From contig NZ_JBBIXN010000003.1 in NCBI RefSeq assembly GCF_037646455.1, forward strand, positions 1-64,000: a stretch of DNA of 64,000 nucleotides, in the 5' to 3' direction. Both the position numbers and the translations under genes were made by a program. The notes under the pieces were generated by a model, which was given only the letters and a program-made list of their open reading frames with translations, made no database searches and was not told the DNA's origin. Of the stretch, positions 42,734 through 51,938 are shown piece by piece. Each line of letters starts with the position of its first letter. Position 1 is the stretch's first letter. This DNA comes from Draconibacterium mangrovi_A (lineage in GTDB: Bacteria > Bacteroidota > Bacteroidia > Bacteroidales > Prolixibacteraceae).

Positions 42734-43451
42734 TATGTTCTAGAATGCGGTTTAAACCCAAGCTGGTTAAATTAAAGTGTACAAAGAAAGAATTTTTTAA
42801 TTTGTTATCAAAAAATTCAGCATTGCCCCCGGTAATAATAACTTTTAAATTTTTATAAAATTCTTTAAAAGTTGTGATTGTTGTATCAATCTCGTACACA
42901 GTTCCGTTCTGTACTCCTGCCCGGATGGCATCGGTGGTTGTTGTGCCGAACAATTTATTGTATTCGGCCGGTTCTGTTTTGGGTAGCTTTCCGGTAAACT
43001 GATGCAGTGCCTTAAACCGCATTTCAATGCCCGGCGAAATGTTTCCGCCCAGGTATTTACCGTCGGCCGTAAGCAGGTCGTAGGTAATTGCGGTTCCTGC
43101 ATCGATGATCAGGACATTGGTATTCGGATAAAGATCGTAGGCACCAACCACTGCAGCTATTCTGTCTTTCCCCAACGTTTCTTTTGTCTCATAACAATTC
43201 TCGATGGGTAGTGGAGTGTCGGCATCCAGTTCAATAAAAGTATCGAATTCCTTTTCCAGTGCTTGCCGCAATTCCTGCGGATAGTCTTTTACCGCTGAAA
43301 GAATGGCCTTGTCAAGATTATCGTATTCCGATTTTAATACCCAGATGTTTGAGGCGTTAAACTCTTCTACCGGAACGGTTATAAGTACATCGCCCCGGTT
43401 AAATACCGAAAATTTGGTGCGTGTATTTCCTATGTCGATGACCAGGTTCAT
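42720..43451 (-). CDS. coaX: Type III pantothenate kinase
   Basis: 243 residues. It phosphorylates pantothenate, the first step to CoA, with a monovalent cation. The ASKHA fold motifs are clear: DIGNTRTKFSVF (about 5-16), GKDRIAAVVGAY (about 93-104, pantothenate site), DAGTAITYDLL (about 117-127) and the GGNISPGIEMRFKALHQFTGKLP segment (split for length). Its start overlaps the nadC stop by one base (43451) and its stop overlaps the OMP gene. panC-panD, which make its substrate, are 20 kb away. Confidence 0.95.
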   Translation of the reverse strand: MNLVIDIGNTRTKFSVFNRGDVLITVPVEEFNASNIWVLKSEYDNLDKAILSAVKDYPQELRQALEKEFDTFIELDADTPLPIENCYETKETLGKDRIAAVVGAYDLYPNTNVLIIDAGTAITYDLLTADGKYLGGNISPGIEMRFKALHQFTGKLPKTEPAEYNKLFGTTTTDAIRAGVQNGTVYEIDTTITTFKEFYKNLKVIITGGNAEFFDNKLKNSFFVHFNLTSLGLNRILEHNGEI

Positions 43452-44296
43452 TAATCAATAATTCGTTGGCTGATATCAAGCGCCTTCACCGAATGTGTTA
43501 GTGCCCCGATTGAAATGTAATCGACACCGGTGTGTGCGACTTTCCGTATTCTTTTCGTGGTCATGTTTCCGGAGGCCTCAATTTTTGCTCTTCGGTCGAT
43601 GATCGCTACACACTCTTTCATCATCGCAGAACTCATATTATCGAGCATGATGATATCCACATCGGCAGCGAGTGCTTCTTTTACCTGATCAATAGTGGTG
43701 GTTTCCACTTCTATTTTTATGCTTTTCGGAATTTTTTTGCGAATGGCCACAACAGCTTCTGTGATCCCGCCGGCAACCTGAATGTGATTGTCCTTGATCA
43801 TTACCATATCGTACAAGCCAAAACGGTGGTTCGATGCACCGCCCATGCGCACAGCATATTTATCGAGGTAACGATATCCGGGTAATGTTTTTCGGGTGTC
43901 GAGTATTTCTACTTTCGTTCCTTCAATTTCTTTCATACAACGGCTGGCATAGCTGGCTATTCCCGATAAACGCTGCAAAAAATTAAGCGCCTTGCGTTCG
44001 CCGGTTAATAAAGCCCGGTAATTGCCTTTAAATTCAGCAATTACATCTCCGGGTTTTACCACACTTCCATCGGGGAGCAATACATTCCATTCTATGTTTT
44101 TGTCGAATTTTTTGAAAACTATTTCTGCTACCTGTAGTCCGGCTACCACACCATCGGCTTTTGCAACAAGTTGTGCGGTTCTGTTTTCTCCCGGATCAAT
44201 CAGGTTGTTGGTGGTGATGTCACCATCCCCGATATCCTCAGCATAAGCCAGATCGAAGAGTACTTCTGCTGATTTCAATGTTTTCTCGTCCATCAT
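43451..44296 (-). CDS. nadC: Carboxylating nicotinate-nucleotide diphosphorylase
   Basis: 281 residues. It converts quinolinate and PRPP to nicotinate mononucleotide with CO2 release. The conserved RKTLPGYRYLDKYAVRMGGASNH (about 131-153, split for length), MVMIKDNHI (about 161-169), KIEVETTTIDQVKEALAADVDIIMLDNMSS (split), and C-terminal EASGNMTTKRIRKVAHTGVDYISIGALTHS blocks are intact. It directly follows nadB (4-bp gap) and overlaps coaX by one base. NadA (quinolinate synthase) is not in the window. Confidence 0.97.
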   Translation of the reverse strand: MMDEKTLKSAEVLFDLAYAEDIGDGDITTNNLIDPGENRTAQLVAKADGVVAGLQVAEIVFKKFDKNIEWNVLLPDGSVVKPGDVIAEFKGNYRALLTGERKALNFLQRLSGIASYASRCMKEIEGTKVEILDTRKTLPGYRYLDKYAVRMGGASNHRFGLYDMVMIKDNHIQVAGGITEAVVAIRKKIPKSIKIEVETTTIDQVKEALAADVDIIMLDNMSSAMMKECVAIIDRRAKIEASGNMTTKRIRKVAHTGVDYISIGALTHSVKALDISQRIID

Positions 44297-44300
44297 AACT

Positions 44301-45872
44301 TTAATCTCTTACGTTTTCAAATTGATAATTACAGCCTTTCTGTTGAAGGATGTGTACTTTAAAATCAGGGTTTTCTTTCTGAAAGTCTTCTCTGATGTGT
44401 CCTCCGCGACTTTCTTCACGAACAAGTGCAGACTGAGCGATGAGTTTACAGAGCGTGGCGGTATTTCTGATTTTAAGGAGGTTGTATTCGTTGGCATCCG
44501 GCGCGAACGACGTTTCTATTTCATGGCAACGATCGAGTGCCTTTTGAAGTGTTGTTTTGTTGCGTACAATGCCCAGGTTTTCGGACATCAATACGGACAT
44601 CTCGTTTTGGTATTTCAAAAACAACTGCTCGTTAGCTGTATCAACGTGAACCGGTTCGGGAAGGATCAGTTCTCCGGCAGGTTTTTTCTGGGTTGCAGCT
44701 TTTTCACTGGCACGTTTCCCAAACACCAGGCATTCCAAAAGCGAGTTGCTTGCCAGCCGGTTGGCTCCCATAACACCTGTTGATGCTACTTCGCCACAGG
44801 CAAAAAGTCCCGAAATGTTGGTTTCTGCATTGAGGTTGGTATGTACTCCTCCAACCATGTAATGTGCAGCCGGCGAAATGGGAAGCAGGTCTTTGGTCAT
44901 ATCAAAACCATATTCTTTCAGGTGACTGTCGATGTTTTTAAAACGCTGCTTTATTTGTTGCTCGTCGAGATGTTTTAAGGAGAGGAAAATGTTTTTCTTT
45001 CCCGATTTCTGAATTTGCCTGAAAATACTGTAAGCCACTACATCGCGTGGTGCCAGTTCGGCCAGCGGATGGATGTCTTTCATAAATCGTTCTCCCTCAT
45101 GGTTCAGTATCCAGGCGCCTTCGCCACGTACGGCTTCACTGATCAGGTAAGCATTTTTTCCGGGCACGTACAGTGCCGAGGGATGAAACTGGATAAATTC
45201 CAAATCAGCAATCTGTGCTCCAGCCGCGTAAGCCAGAGCTACTCCGTCGCCGGTTGCCGTGTGCGGATTTGTTGAACGTTCGAAAATTCGTGATAATCCT
45301 CCGGTGGCGAGTATTACAGCTTTTGCCTTAAATACAATATTTTTCTTCGATTTAAAATCGTAGGCTTGCACACCTTGTATACAGTTTTCGTTTTGCAGTA
45401 AACGGAGAGCTGCTACATATTCAAAAGCCTGAATGTTCTCTTTTTGTTTTACAAGTTCAAGTTGAAAGCAGGTGAGTTCTTTACCGGTGGCATCGCCTCC
45501 CGAGTGCAGAATGCGACGTTTATTATGACCACCTTCGAGACCCAGAACAAATTCGCCGTTTTCTTTGTCGAATGGCATTCCCAGATCAATCAGTTCCAGC
45601 ACCCGTTCTCTTCCTTCATTCACCAGGATTTCCACGGCATCGCGATCGCAAAGGCCACGGCCTGTAACCATTGTATCGCGTAAGTGAAGTTCCGGTGAGT
45701 CGGTTTTGTCGATGGCAGCTGCAATTCCTCCCTGTGCATAATACGAATTGCTGGTATCGAGTTGCGATTTTGTAATTATGGCAACCGATCCAAAATTGGC
45801 AGCATTGTAAGAGGCGGCCAGACCTGCCAGACCACTACCTATTATAACCGTATCAAATTCAAGTACTTGCAT
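44301..45872 (-). CDS. nadB: L-aspartate oxidase
   Basis: 523 residues from Met24 of the open frame (45872); the first 23 codons lack protein-like sequence. A FAD-dependent enzyme that oxidises aspartate to iminoaspartate for NAD synthesis. Motifs: FAD-binding GSGLAGLAASYNAA (about 11-24), YYAQGGIAAA (about 45), GGHNKRRILHSGGDATGKEL (about 112), RSTNPHTATGDGVALAY, HPSALYVPG, SEAVRGEGAWILN, AAHYMVGGVHTN and RLASNSLLECLVFG, all usual. It is followed by nadC and has a TAACTTTG -7 element upstream. Confidence 0.97.
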   Translation of the reverse strand: MQVLEFDTVIIGSGLAGLAASYNAANFGSVAIITKSQLDTSNSYYAQGGIAAAIDKTDSPELHLRDTMVTGRGLCDRDAVEILVNEGRERVLELIDLGMPFDKENGEFVLGLEGGHNKRRILHSGGDATGKELTCFQLELVKQKENIQAFEYVAALRLLQNENCIQGVQAYDFKSKKNIVFKAKAVILATGGLSRIFERSTNPHTATGDGVALAYAAGAQIADLEFIQFHPSALYVPGKNAYLISEAVRGEGAWILNHEGERFMKDIHPLAELAPRDVVAYSIFRQIQKSGKKNIFLSLKHLDEQQIKQRFKNIDSHLKEYGFDMTKDLLPISPAAHYMVGGVHTNLNAETNISGLFACGEVASTGVMGANRLASNSLLECLVFGKRASEKAATQKKPAGELILPEPVHVDTANEQLFLKYQNEMSVLMSENLGIVRNKTTLQKALDRCHEIETSFAPDANEYNLLKIRNTATLCKLIAQSALVREESRGGHIREDFQKENPDFKVHILQQKGCNYQFENVRD

Positions 45873-46175
45873 CTTATCTGCTTCCTGCAAACGAGCGTGC
45901 AAAGTTAGCATTTCTTTTATGCAATTGCATATTAAATTCAATTAAAGCAAAAGGTGGTTCTAATTTGATTGTATTTAGATTGGTATTTTTTGAGCCTTAC
46001 ATTAAACCTTGGCACAAATATGATGTCTTTCTATCGTCGGTAGTAAAGTAACCGGTAACAATCCACACGCGATTTTCAATTTTAACAAAATAGATACTAG
46101 GGTGTAAATTTTTTTATTGATTTTTGCGGTCGGAAATGAAATTAAGTTCGAAGAACATTAAAAAGAACAAAAACC
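45873..46175. other. Divergent promoter region between nadB and the RND operon
   Basis: 303 bp, AT-rich, no gene. The nadB -7 element is at 45900-45907. On the plus side a T-run at 46109-46115 and the sequence TTGATTTTTGCGG lie before the efflux operon start, but no exact TAnnTTTG with -33 partner was found. TAACCGGTAAC at about 46049-46059 is a near-palindrome. No regulator gene of the efflux operon is adjacent. Confidence 0.5.
45900..45907 (-). promoter_or_regulatory. -7 element (TAACTTTG) of nadB
   Basis: On the minus strand TAACTTTG lies 27 bp before the nadB ATG at 45872. It probably drives the nadB-nadC-coaX run. The -33 region is less certain. Confidence 0.5.
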
Positions 46176-47360
46176 ATGAGTTGGAGAAAAATCACCTTTA
46201 TTGTTGTTGCTCTCATTGTCTTGTTGGGAGGATCAGCAGCGCTTTCTGAATTGTTTGTTTCGATGAAACCCGAACCACCCACAAAGCCTGCCAACGACAT
46301 GAAGCGTTTTGTAAAAGCCGAAACCGTAAAATATACGAATGTAATCTCGCCATTAACACGCGAAGGTCGTGCTGTTTCGGGGAGTGAGGTAGTATTGGTA
46401 GCCGAGGCCGCAGGAAAAATTGAACCCGGAACTGTTCGTTTGAGAAAGGGTACAAAATTTCAACAAGGACAATTGCTGGCCGAAATTTATAAAGATGAGG
46501 CAGAACTTGCCCTTAAAGCCCGGAAAAGTAATTTTCTGACAACTATGATTTCCTTGTTACCCGACCTGAAGGTTGATTTCCCGGAGGCGCTTGAAACGTA
46601 TGAGAGTTTTTTCCGGCAAATCGATTTGAACAAAGACCTGCCCGAGTTTCCTGAAGTGAACAACGAAAAACTCAAAATATTTTTGGCTAGCCGAGGAGTG
46701 TACAACGAATACTTTGGAATAAAACAAGACGAAAAGAAACTGGAACGTCACTCGCTTTATGCTCCTTTCGATGGAACTTTTTCGCAGGTAAACTACGAGG
46801 TTGGAGCCTATGTGAACACCGGTGCCCAAATCGCGCGAATGATTCGTACTGACAATATTGAGATCGAGGTTCCTGTGCCTAATGGCGAAAGTAACTGGAT
46901 AAAAGTTGGGGATAAAGTGGAGGTTCACGAGTTAAACAACAATGACGTATTATCGGGTACCGTGATCCGGATTTCAAATTTTATCGACGCAAATACACAA
47001 TCGCGCAGCATTTTTATAAAGGTGGTCAGCACGGCTGGTCACGAGTTACTTCCCGGTGAATATAAGAAGGTGAGTTTCCCCGGGCAGGCTATAAAAAGAG
47101 CGATGGAAATTCCGCGCAATGCAGTTTTTAACTCCAACGAGGTTTATGTGGTTATCGACGGGAAACTAAAAAAACGCGAAATTGATATACTGAAAACCAC
47201 CGAAACCACCCTCATATTTAGAGGACTAAAAGAAGGAGCCAAAGTGGTGGTACAGCCACTTATTAATGTTAAAGAAAACACACCGGTAGGAATTCTTGGT
47301 GAAGAACAACCGGAATCGCAAGGAAACAGAAAAGCTAAATCAACGAAAGAACAGGCCTGA
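46176..47360 (+). CDS. RND efflux periplasmic adaptor (MFP/HlyD family)
   Basis: 394 residues. One N-terminal hydrophobic segment (ITFIVVALIVLLGGSAALSELF, about 6-27) anchors or exports it. Adaptor features: lipoyl-like half EAAGKIEPGTVRLRKGTKFQQGQLLAEIYKDEAELAL (split; about 77-113), a helical hairpin, and the second lipoyl half with LYAPFDGTFSQVNYEVGAYVNTGAQIARM (about 192-220, split). A beta-barrel follows with VPVPNGESNWIKVGDKVEV and RNAVFNSNEVYVVIDGKLKKREI. It links the pump to the outer-membrane channel. It is the first gene of the operon; the pump starts 2 bp after its stop. Confidence 0.92.
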   Translation: MSWRKITFIVVALIVLLGGSAALSELFVSMKPEPPTKPANDMKRFVKAETVKYTNVISPLTREGRAVSGSEVVLVAEAAGKIEPGTVRLRKGTKFQQGQLLAEIYKDEAELALKARKSNFLTTMISLLPDLKVDFPEALETYESFFRQIDLNKDLPEFPEVNNEKLKIFLASRGVYNEYFGIKQDEKKLERHSLYAPFDGTFSQVNYEVGAYVNTGAQIARMIRTDNIEIEVPVPNGESNWIKVGDKVEVHELNNNDVLSGTVIRISNFIDANTQSRSIFIKVVSTAGHELLPGEYKKVSFPGQAIKRAMEIPRNAVFNSNEVYVVIDGKLKKREIDILKTTETTLIFRGLKEGAKVVVQPLINVKENTPVGILGEEQPESQGNRKAKSTKEQA

Positions 47361-47362
47361 TT

Positions 47363-50300
47363 ATGAGAAAATTGATTGAAATTTTTGTCCGGTTTCCGTT
47401 CTATGCCAACCTGATCCTGATCTTTTTTATCATTGTTGGGGGCATCAGCCTGTATTCAATGAAAAAGTCGTTTTTCCCGGAACGTGAATCGCATATTATT
47501 AATGTAAGCGTAATGTACCCGGGTGCTTCACCGGTAGAAATGGAAGAGGGGATTACCTCGCGGATTGAAGAAGCGGTACGCGCTATACCCGGAATTTACG
47601 AGATCAATTCAGTTTCGTCGGAAAACAGTTCACGGGTAACCATTGAGTTCGAACCTGGATACGATATTGACGAAGCGCTGATAGAAGTTAAAAATGCAGT
47701 AGACGGAATTTCTGCACTGCCAACTGCCTCCGAGCGTCCGATCGTGGCAAAAACGCGGACTACTTCGCCGGCTGCCCGCATGGAGGTAACCGGGAATGTT
47801 GACCTGATGACGCTAAAAAGTTATGCACAACAGGTAGAAGAAGATTTTCTGGCCTCAGGTTATATGAGCCAGGTGTCGCTTTCGGGATATCCTTCGTTGG
47901 AGATTTCGGTGGAAGCGCATGAAGAAGATCTTTTGCGTTACCGATTAACTTTTACCGATCTGCAAAATGCCATTTCAAGTAATAACCGCGATGTTTCAGG
48001 CGGGCAAATCCGTTCGGCTGAGGAGGAATTGCTGATCCGTTTGCGCTCGCGTAGTTCCGACCCTAATAAAATCGGCAACATTATTTTACGGGCCGATCCC
48101 GACGGAAGTGTTATTCGCATCCGTGACATCGCAACGGTTAAAATGAAATTTTCCGATGTTCCGAGTAAGGCCATTGAAAGAGGTAATCCGGTGATCAACC
48201 TCAGGGTGAATAAACTGATAACCGAAGACCTCGATGCCATCGATAAATACGTGAAAGATTACGTCAAGGATTTTAACAGTAAAAATTACGGCGTTGAATT
48301 AAAATTGTCGCGTTCTTACCTCGATGTGCTAAAATCGCGCCTGGCACTATTGTACACCAACGGAGGTCAGGGATTGATCCTGGTTGTTCTGATTCTTGGA
48401 ATAATGCTGAGTACCCGACTTTCGCTTTGGGTGGCCTGGGGAATTCCGGCTTCCTTTCTAGGGATGTTTATTATTGTAAATGCCATGGGCGTTACCATTA
48501 ACATGATGTCGCTGTTCGGAATGATCCTGGTAATTGGTATCCTGGTGGACGACGGGATTGTTATTGGCGAGAATATCTTCCAGCATTTTGAGCGGGGAAA
48601 GAGCCCAATGCGTGCTGCAATTGACGGAACCAATGAAGTGGTGCCGGCAGTAGTGGCATCGGTTCTGACTACCGTGGCTGCATTTTCGCCACTGATTTTC
48701 ATTACCGGAAGGATGGAAATGATGGAAGAAATGGCACTGATTGTTATCTTCAGTTTGCTGGTTTCACTTTTTGAGGCCTTTTTTGTTTTGCCTGCTCACC
48801 TTGGAAACAAGCACGTTCTCAACCGCAAAGTGTTAAGTTCGAAAGCCAAGGGATTGCGAAAATACATTGAGAAATTTTTTAGCTGGTTGCGCGATTATGC
48901 CTACGATGGTGTATTGAAACTGGTGATCGAGTGGCGGTACATTGTGGCTGCCATACCCGTGGCAATGATCATTATAACTTTAGGTTTGATTGGCGGACAG
49001 ATCATCAAAACCACTTTTTTCCCGCGAATGGAATTCGACGATTTTAACATCAATATTGCCTTCACTCCCGGTTCGGGCGAACAACAAACGATGGACTACC
49101 TCACCCGCTTCGATAGCGTGGTTTGGGTGGTGAATGCAGAGTTGATGGAAGAATATAACGATACTTTACCCATAATCGAGAGTAGTATTATTAATCTTGG
49201 TTCAGGTTTTAGCCGCTCAGAAAGTGGTGCACATACCGGTAACGTTGATGTTTCGCCCCGCAACTCAGAGGAAACCGGGATTAGTTCGTTTGAAATTATT
49301 GAAAAAATCAGAAAACACATTGGGCCGGTTCCGGAAGCCGAAAAATTTACAATTGGCGCGCGGGGCCGCTTTGGTTCGCCGGTTTCAATCGGCTTGCTTT
49401 CCAGAAATATTGAGGAACTGGAACATGCACGAGACTACCTAATGGATAAACTGCATACTTACCCACAGCTAAAAGACATTGTAAATACCAACGCCATGGG
49501 AAAAGAAGAAATTCTTCTGGAACTCAAACCTAAGGCATATATGTTGGGACTGAACGAAGTTACCATTGCCAACCAGGTGCGCCAGGCTTTTTATGGCGGG
49601 CAGGCACAGCGTTTGCAGGTTGGCCGTGACGAGATTCGTATCTGGGTGCGCTACCCGGCTGAAGGTCGTGCCAAACTCGGGCAGCTTGAAAGTATGAAAA
49701 TTGTTACTCCGCAAGGAGAATATCCGTTTACCGAACTGGTCAACTTCACGAAAAAGCGAGGGCCGGTAAACATTAATCGTTTTAACGGTCGCCGCGAAAT
49801 CAGGGTTGAAGCCGATCTCGTTGATCCCGACGCTTCGGTAACCGAAATACTCGAAATTATTAAAGCAGATGTGATTCCGGAATTGAGTGTGCTGTACCCG
49901 GGTATCAGGATCGAATACATGGGGCAGCAAAAGGAAAGTGAACGTAGTATGGGCGATTTATTGTTCCTGTTCCCGATGGCATTTCTGGCCATCGTCTTTA
50001 TTCTGATGATCAACTTCAAATCTTTTGAGCAGCCACTTATTATCCTGATCATGATTCCGATATCTATTCTTGGAGCGGTTTGGGGTCATGGTTTACACGG
50101 AAAGCCATTATCGATTTTAAGTTTATGGGGAATCGTTGCACTCACCGGAGTAATTGTAAACGATGCAGTAGTATTTTTGGCTAAATACAACCTGAATATC
50201 ACGGAAGGTATGAAAGTAAAAGAAGCGATTGTTGAAGCCGGTAAATCGAGGTTGCGGCCAATCATTCTTACTACCTTAACTACGGCATTCGGTTTGTATC

Positions 50301-50572
50301 CGCTAATTCTCGAGAAAAGTTTCCAGGCTCAGTTCCTAATCCCTATGGCCATTTCGCTGGTTTATGGGGTGGCTTTCGGAACTTTCTTTATTTTGCTGTT
50401 CTTCCCGGCCTTGATTATCATTTTAAATGACATCCGACGATTTGTGCGTGAAATATGGACCGGCAAGAAGTATGAACGTGAAGAAGTGGAAATTGCCTGG
50501 ATCCATTCGCAACGCAAGATTGATAATACAATTGATGTAGAACACGAAAACAAAGAACATGAAAGTCATTAA
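47363..50572 (+). CDS. RND efflux transporter permease (AcrB/MexB-like)
   Basis: 1069 residues with 12 membrane helices in two halves and two large periplasmic loops. First helix FYANLILIFFIIVGGISLYSM; porter region begins INVSVMYPGASPVEMEEGIT. The proton relay in helix 4 is present (MILVIGILVDDGIVIGENIFQ, the paired Asp at about residue 391-392), and the C-terminal half has GIVALTGVIVNDAVVFLAKYN and PMAISLVYGVAFGTFFILLFF. The C-terminal tail is cytoplasmic and charged. It pumps drugs or lipids out in exchange for protons. Substrate is not predictable. It overlaps the following TolC-like gene by 14 bp. Confidence 0.95.
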   Translation: MRKLIEIFVRFPFYANLILIFFIIVGGISLYSMKKSFFPERESHIINVSVMYPGASPVEMEEGITSRIEEAVRAIPGIYEINSVSSENSSRVTIEFEPGYDIDEALIEVKNAVDGISALPTASERPIVAKTRTTSPAARMEVTGNVDLMTLKSYAQQVEEDFLASGYMSQVSLSGYPSLEISVEAHEEDLLRYRLTFTDLQNAISSNNRDVSGGQIRSAEEELLIRLRSRSSDPNKIGNIILRADPDGSVIRIRDIATVKMKFSDVPSKAIERGNPVINLRVNKLITEDLDAIDKYVKDYVKDFNSKNYGVELKLSRSYLDVLKSRLALLYTNGGQGLILVVLILGIMLSTRLSLWVAWGIPASFLGMFIIVNAMGVTINMMSLFGMILVIGILVDDGIVIGENIFQHFERGKSPMRAAIDGTNEVVPAVVASVLTTVAAFSPLIFITGRMEMMEEMALIVIFSLLVSLFEAFFVLPAHLGNKHVLNRKVLSSKAKGLRKYIEKFFSWLRDYAYDGVLKLVIEWRYIVAAIPVAMIIITLGLIGGQIIKTTFFPRMEFDDFNINIAFTPGSGEQQTMDYLTRFDSVVWVVNAELMEEYNDTLPIIESSIINLGSGFSRSESGAHTGNVDVSPRNSEETGISSFEIIEKIRKHIGPVPEAEKFTIGARGRFGSPVSIGLLSRNIEELEHARDYLMDKLHTYPQLKDIVNTNAMGKEEILLELKPKAYMLGLNEVTIANQVRQAFYGGQAQRLQVGRDEIRIWVRYPAEGRAKLGQLESMKIVTPQGEYPFTELVNFTKKRGPVNINRFNGRREIRVEADLVDPDASVTEILEIIKADVIPELSVLYPGIRIEYMGQQKESERSMGDLLFLFPMAFLAIVFILMINFKSFEQPLIILIMIPISILGAVWGHGLHGKPLSILSLWGIVALTGVIVNDAVVFLAKYNLNITEGMKVKEAIVEAGKSRLRPIILTTLTTAFGLYPLILEKSFQAQFLIPMAISLVYGVAFGTFFILLFFPALIIILNDIRRFVREIWTGKKYEREEVEIAWIHSQRKIDNTIDVEHENKEHESH

Positions 50573-51848
50573 GATAATAATCCTGTTTGTATTCAGCGCC
50601 TGGGCAAGTGTAGCCCAACAACCACTTTCGCTTACTGATGCCATTTCGAAAGCACTCGAAAATAATTACGGGATTATCATTGCCAAAGGGAACCAGCAAA
50701 TCGCCGAGATTCAGAATAACTGGGGTACTGCCGGCCGCTATCCGTACATTAATTTGTCGGCTGCTGATAACAATACCTACAATATTTTGGAAGGCGATGA
50801 TAATGTCAGCAATCGTTTTTCGGGTGGTGCATCGCTTAACTGGACTATTTTTGATGGGTTTTCGGTGAAGATCAGTAAAACCCGGCTCGAAGAACTGGAA
50901 AACTTTTCGAAAAACAACACCGCTACTTTGGTGGAAGGCACCATTCAGTCGGTGATACTGGCCTACTACGATGTTTTGTTGCAGAAAGAACAAATGGCAA
51001 CGGTTGAGGTAGTGATGGATTTATCGAACGACCGTTACGAGCAGGCCCTGCAGCGAAAGGAATACGGTTCGGCAGTGACTTACGATGTGTTGCAGGCTCA
51101 AAATGCCTACCTCGAAGATCGGGCGAATTACCTGCTTCAGGAAGTTGCCTATAAAAATTCGAAACGCAACCTGGCCTATTTAATGGCCGAACCGGAGAAT
51201 ATCGATTACGAGCTGACAGAAGAATTTGAACCGGTACTGGAAGATTATACACTGGCCGATTTACAGGCGCAGATGATGGAAAACAACAAAACGCTGCAGT
51301 CGCAATACATAAATTTGCGCCTGCTCGAAAATGAAATTGCTGCAGCTAAAAGTGCGTATTCTCCGAGCCTCGATTTTGGAGGTGGTGTAAGCGGTACTAC
51401 TACGCGGCTTAAAAATGAAAATGCCGATGCAAGTTGGAGCAAAAATGCTTCGTTGTACGGTAACTTTACACTAAGCTGGAACCTTTTTAGTGGTGGTAAC
51501 CGGAAGCGAGCCGTGCAAATTGCTGAAATCGATCGTCAACTGGCAGATGTGGAAACCGAGGATATTCAACATGGCTTGAATAACCAGTTGGCCAATTTGT
51601 TCGAGTTTTACGAAGTACGCAAAGAGTTGCTGGTTTTGGCACGCGAAAACATCGAAGCCGCTCAACTCAATTTACAGATATCACGCGAAAAGTTTGAGTC
51701 GGGAGCTATTAATTCGTTTAACTTTCGCGATGTTCAGCAAATTTACCTGAATGCTTCGCAGGGCGAATTACGGGCCATTTATAATTTTATCGATGCTCAA
51801 ACTTCCTTGCTCCGTTTGGCGGGGGTGATTATTCAGGACTACGAATAA
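50559..51848 (+). CDS. TolC-family outer-membrane efflux protein
   Basis: 429 residues. Signal peptide (IIILFVFSAWASVAQ, about 20). Two OEP repeats: LSLTDAISKALENNYGIIIAKGNQQIAEIQ (split; about 23-52) and, in the second half, NLAYLMAEPENIDY, KTLQSQYINLRLLENEIAAAKSAYSPSLDFGG (split) and the coiled-coil GALNSFNFRDVQQIYLNASQGELRAIYNFIDAQTSLLRLAG-like ending. It forms the trimeric outer-membrane channel of the tripartite pump. Its start lies 14 bp inside the RND gene. A 16-bp perfect-stem terminator follows. Confidence 0.93.
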   Translation: MKVIKIIILFVFSAWASVAQQPLSLTDAISKALENNYGIIIAKGNQQIAEIQNNWGTAGRYPYINLSAADNNTYNILEGDDNVSNRFSGGASLNWTIFDGFSVKISKTRLEELENFSKNNTATLVEGTIQSVILAYYDVLLQKEQMATVEVVMDLSNDRYEQALQRKEYGSAVTYDVLQAQNAYLEDRANYLLQEVAYKNSKRNLAYLMAEPENIDYELTEEFEPVLEDYTLADLQAQMMENNKTLQSQYINLRLLENEIAAAKSAYSPSLDFGGGVSGTTTRLKNENADASWSKNASLYGNFTLSWNLFSGGNRKRAVQIAEIDRQLADVETEDIQHGLNNQLANLFEFYEVRKELLVLARENIEAAQLNLQISREKFESGAINSFNFRDVQQIYLNASQGELRAIYNFIDAQTSLLRLAGVIIQDYE

Positions 51849-51873
51849 AAGCATTAAAAATGCCAGGTAACAT

Positions 51874-51924
51874 ATTCACCGGGTGACTGTAAGACGATTC
51901 TCCAGTCACCCGGTGAATTGTTTT
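51874..51924 (+). terminator. Terminator of the RND operon, 16-bp perfect stem
   Basis: ATTCACCGGGTGACTG (51874-51889) pairs perfectly with CAGTCACCCGGTGAAT (51903-51918) around a 13-nt loop, followed by TGTTTT. The stem is near-symmetric, so it could also serve the convergent MBL gene ending at 51939. Confidence 0.88.
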
Positions 51925-51938
51925 AATAAGGTCAGCTT

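Noticed and set aside
46049..46059. TAACCGGTAAC as an efflux-operon operator
   Set aside because: It is not a true palindrome and no regulator gene is adjacent, so it is too weak to list as a site.
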